DNA from: Ventricola sp017626895 | GTDB taxonomy: Bacteria; Bacillota; Clostridia; Christensenellales; Aristaeellaceae | Assembly: GCA_017626895.1 (NCBI GenBank) | Contig: JAGAHV010000100.1 | Span: forward strand, 1-8,023 | Length of the DNA: 8,023 nucleotides | Reading direction: 5' to 3' | In this document: positions 7,001 through 8,023 of the stretch, piece after piece | Layout of the letters: each line of letters starts with the position of its first letter | Numbering within the stretch: position 1 is the first letter of the stretch | The notes under the pieces: generated by a model | What the model saw: the letters and a program-made list of their open reading frames with translations, nothing else | Told to the model about the DNA's origin: nothing | The model's database searches: none | Position numbers and translations under genes: made by a program

Positions 7001-7765
7001 CAGAAGGATGAGGATAAAACCGCACGTCTCGCCCAGATGACCGGCCCGTTCATCCTGCGGCGGCTGAAAGCCGACGTGCTCAAAGAGCTGCCTGACAAGC
7101 TTGAAGAAGTCCGGACCGCCATGATGGAGAAAGAGCAGCGCAGGCTGTATGATGCACAGGTGGTCCACATGAAACAGCTTCTTGAGAGCGGCGGCAATAC
7201 GGGCGAGGATAAGCTCCGGATTCTGGCAGAGATCACCCGTCTGCGCCAGCTCTGCTGCGATCCCTCCCTGCTGTTCGAGGATTACAAAGGAAAGAGCGCC
7301 AAACGTGAAATGTGCCTGGATCTCATTGAAAGTGCCATTGACGGCGGCCACAGAATGCTGCTCTTTTCCCAGTTCACCTCCATGCTGGCCCTGCTTGAGG
7401 AGGATCTTAAATCGCACAGGATCCCGTATTTCAAGATTACCGGCTCGACACCCAAACAGGAACGTCTGCGTCTTGTCAATGAATTCAACAGCGGCGACAC
7501 ACCTGTCTTCCTGATTTCCCTGAGAGCAGGCGGTACCGGCCTCAATCTGACCGGCGCCGATATGGTCATCCATTATGACCCGTGGTGGAATCTGGCTGTT
7601 CAGAATCAGGCAACGGACCGTGCGCACAGGATCGGACAGACCCGCCAGGTCACCGTGTATAAACTGGTTGCCAGTTCGACCATTGAGGAAAAGATTGTTC
7701 AGCTGCAGAACGCCAAAAGGAACTGGCAGAGGCCATCCTCAGCGGCGAATCCCAGAGCCTCATGA
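4007..7765 (+). CDS. SWIM-domain SNF2-family DNA-dependent ATPase/helicase, 3' end frameshifted
   Basis: A very large bacterial SNF2 (Swi2/Snf2, helicase superfamily 2) protein, expected to translocate on double-stranded DNA using ATP; its cellular task in bacteria is not established. The N-terminal SWIM zinc motif is C108-x-C110-x8-C119-x-H121. A second SWIM-like motif follows at C248-x-C250-x12-C263-x-H265. Residues about 400-770 match the position of the SNF2-associated region found in bacterial members. The motor has motif I DEMGLGKT (829-836), motif II DEAQ (931-934), motif III LTGTPIEN (958-965), the conserved FILRRLK segment, and in the second lobe LLFSQF, LRAGGTGLNLTGAD and motif VI QATDRAHRIGQ (1201-1211). 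All key residues are present. The start has AAAGGA 8 nt upstream and no competing start. As read the frame gives 1252 residues ending QLQNAKRNWQRPSSAANPRAS, which leaves the family pattern after the NAK at about 1235-1237. A one-base change restores the usual tail (about 1265 residues). The motor is complete either way. Confidence 0.93.
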   Translation: MANKEARTATWNWRDEFDAKLLKQGQEFLDTHRCWGTLRDNEKSFKSFYLSVSGVRDVGARYIPASYSLCVEYNEHQEAYSRMIQKKRKQAWYYSDPGTSSQSGVFYCTCKPAENNGKCKHMAAVGLYLENTYPDAFTFTETPEEAREREKKEQAELKLKAESIPVASHLLSEAPNDREFYFPLPLALDGWIVTPAVKKETAAISTINAKPSLKFGEDGRQTLVLDYQLSLSKCNIQLKHDGPAAIQCSCDEVDPYSSPRRICPHLLKGTETLWKYIQEENPGDVTDKTGYNLLNNLTISAEKKQAGTLQPKLHLTPMLDWNYNTPRLRFTISLPNGKSYILKALPAFTKAVLAKGTFEFSKNNSVDFSECTFDKESQPFFALLQSQYADNSSAPRLLNSKSELNASAADANTGIWLKGSILDAFYDTAHGMRIDCDSYTYGSISIQVAYHDVQILFTVDPIERSGVIDGVTIKGTIPVIFEGATYRYTLDRHNLSRLSEEDLHVLEPYSKMFGFKDSFTGTIGKKHLPVFLYRTLEQFRKNPHIILTDHVTGRIDEAVPPKGEYVYTLDLNENHHFFACEATVSYGDNTFPLPVPSTASKEIIRDPELEGLALNAAKQSFPSWNSQDGRGLCPASEDALFNILTTGTAAMENYGIVRASADFPGIRVRQVPTPTFRIAISSGLLDLSLHTTDLSEDELLEVLRAYRAKKRYVRLRSGDFITLEQEVPFKTLEDLLADMGVTLEEAIKSKTHVPLFRALYVNQLLETHEELVGSRDRTFRALIKNFKTIRESDDEVPQNLDSILRPYQVYGYKWLRTLARAGFGGILADEMGLGKTIQMLGVISAMKSEGETRPSLIACPASLVFNWKEEAAKFTPELRVVTLSGTQSERRSLLKAAAGEEAADLYIASYDIVRNDVLLFEPVQFNCIVLDEAQFIKNTKAGITKAVKVLHAKHRFALTGTPIENRLSELWSIMDFLMPGFLYSESEFQKNYETPIMKQKDEDKTARLAQMTGPFILRRLKADVLKELPDKLEEVRTAMMEKEQRRLYDAQVVHMKQLLESGGNTGEDKLRILAEITRLRQLCCDPSLLFEDYKGKSAKREMCLDLIESAIDGGHRMLLFSQFTSMLALLEEDLKSHRIPYFKITGSTPKQERLRLVNEFNSGDTPVFLISLRAGGTGLNLTGADMVIHYDPWWNLAVQNQATDRAHRIGQTRQVTVYKLVASSTIEEKIVQLQNAKRNWQRPSSAANPRAS

Positions 7766-7803
7766 GCCTTTCAAACGAAGAGCTGATGGCGCTGCTCAGC
7801 TGA
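7718..7803 (+). other. Displaced native C-terminal tail of the SNF2 helicase (-1 frame)
   Basis: From GAA at 7720 the -1 frame reads ELAEAILSGESQSLMSLSNE and then ELMALLS before TGA at 7801-7803. This is the typical ending of bacterial SNF2 proteins (KKxLAxAILSGE, then SLSxEELLxLL). The frame switch maps to the A4 run CCAAAAGG at 7713-7720. One extra A there would give NAKKELAEAI in a single frame, about 1265 residues in all. The terminator that follows lies 17 bp after this stop but 55 bp after the one read in the original frame, which also favours 7803 as the ancestral end. A sequencing error, a real recent mutation or ribosomal frameshifting would all look like this; no strong slippery heptamer is seen. 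Confidence 0.85.
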
Positions 7804-7819
7804 GTGCCCAAAAGTTCCA

Positions 7820-7858
7820 CAAACAGCCTGAGACCCAATCCCGGTCTCAGGCTGTTTG
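7820..7858 (+). terminator. Strong hairpin terminator after the SNF2 helicase gene
   Basis: AAACAGCCTGAGACC (7821-7835) pairs perfectly with GGTCTCAGGCTGTTT (7843-7857) around a 7-nt loop, 15 bp, or 16 with the flanking C-G pair. The T-run is only TTT within the 3' arm and is followed by GGCATTG, so release may be less efficient than at a classical site. Position and symmetry make it the likely end of the helicase transcript and possibly a back-up stop for the converging rRNA operon. Confidence 0.75.
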
Positions 7859-7874
7859 GCATTGTCCAGCACAT

Positions 7875-7903
7875 AAAAAAAGAACCCTGCAATAGCAAGG
7901 TTC
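7875..7903 (-). terminator. Intrinsic terminator of the rRNA operon
   Basis: On the - strand GAACCTTGC (7903-7895) pairs with GCAGGGTTC (7890-7882) around a TATT loop, 9 bp with one U-G wobble, followed by seven T (7881-7875). It lies about 10 bp beyond the 3' end of the 5S gene. It is a classical Rho-independent terminator for the 5S-distal end of an rRNA operon. Confidence 0.9.
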
Positions 7904-7913
7904 CTTGTGGAAT

Positions 7914-8023
7914 CCGGCAGCGTCCTACTCTCCCGGGCCGTCTCCAGCCAAGTACCATCGGCGCTGAAAGGCTTAACTTCTGTGTTCGGTATGGGAACAG
8001 GTGGATCCCTTTCGCTGTCGCCA
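7914..8023 (-). rRNA. rrf: 5S ribosomal RNA, 5' end cut by the window edge
   Basis: The - strand shows the 5S rRNA signature: TGGCGACAGCGAAAGGGA near the 5' end, then CCTGTTCCCATACCGAACAC, AGAAGTTAAGCC, CAGCGCCGATGGTACTTGG and GGGAGAGTAGGACGCTGCC at the 3' end. The 3' helix strand GCTGCCGG would pair with the missing first bases, so only about 5-8 nt lie beyond position 8023. The mature 3' end is placed near 7914 and may be off by a few bases. The U-tract terminator just downstream indicates that 5S is the last gene of an rRNA operon whose 23S and 16S genes, if present, lie to the right of the window. Confidence 0.95.

Noticed and set aside
5900..7627. A 575-residue open frame on the - strand inside the SNF2 helicase gene
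   Set aside because: It lies wholly antisense to the conserved helicase motor, has no recognisable domain and no ribosome binding site, and its openness follows from the codon use of the real gene on the other strand.
7714..7720. Programmed -1 frameshift site at CAAAAGG
   Set aside because: It does not fit the X-XXY-YYZ slippery pattern well and no stimulatory structure was evident just downstream; a lost A in the run is simpler.

Overview
The window looks like a chromosomal segment of a low-to-moderate-GC Bacillota (Firmicutes), perhaps an anaerobic clostridial or Erysipelotrichia-like gut bacterium. The evidence is a glycine riboswitch on a sodium:alanine symporter gene, strong AGGA/GGAGG-type ribosome binding sites, U-tract terminators, a bacterial SWIM/SNF2 helicase and a Firmicutes-like 5S rRNA. 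By eye the base composition is close to half GC. Family and genus cannot be fixed from this sequence alone.

Layout, left to right. The 3' end of a glutamate synthase large-subunit gene (gltB, + strand) enters from the left edge and stops at 427. A perfect 11-bp hairpin with T-rich flanks on both sides (446-487) serves as a shared terminator for gltB and the converging symporter gene. An AGCS-family sodium:alanine/glycine symporter (504-2015, - strand) follows. Its leader carries a single glycine-riboswitch aptamer (2104-2183), an intrinsic terminator (2064-2090) and upstream promoter candidates. A stand-alone AAA+-like ATPase with a C-terminal winged-helix-like region (2408-3472, - strand) comes next. 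Its leader contains two pairs of 10-bp direct repeats (3591-3639). A 534-bp intergenic stretch then leads to a very large SWIM-domain SNF2 helicase gene (4007 to about 7803, + strand). The right edge holds the 3' end of a 5S rRNA gene on the - strand with its own terminator, so an rRNA operon enters from the right and converges on the helicase gene.

How the genes work together. GltB makes glutamate and the symporter takes up alanine or glycine under glycine control, so the left third is nitrogen and amino-acid metabolism. The ATPase and the helicase are nucleic-acid or signalling type NTPases with no evident metabolic link to it. Their promoters diverge from the same intergenic region.

Points deserving a second look: (1) the orphan ATPase with iteron-like repeats in its own leader; (2) a one-base frameshift near the 3' end of the helicase gene, beyond which a family-typical C-terminal tail is intact in the next frame; (3) two SWIM-like zinc motifs in the helicase; (4) a readable termination-type glycine riboswitch; (5) a solitary element resembling a type I-E CRISPR repeat at 2325-2352. 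I did not find a multi-gene defence or mobile system that I could support.
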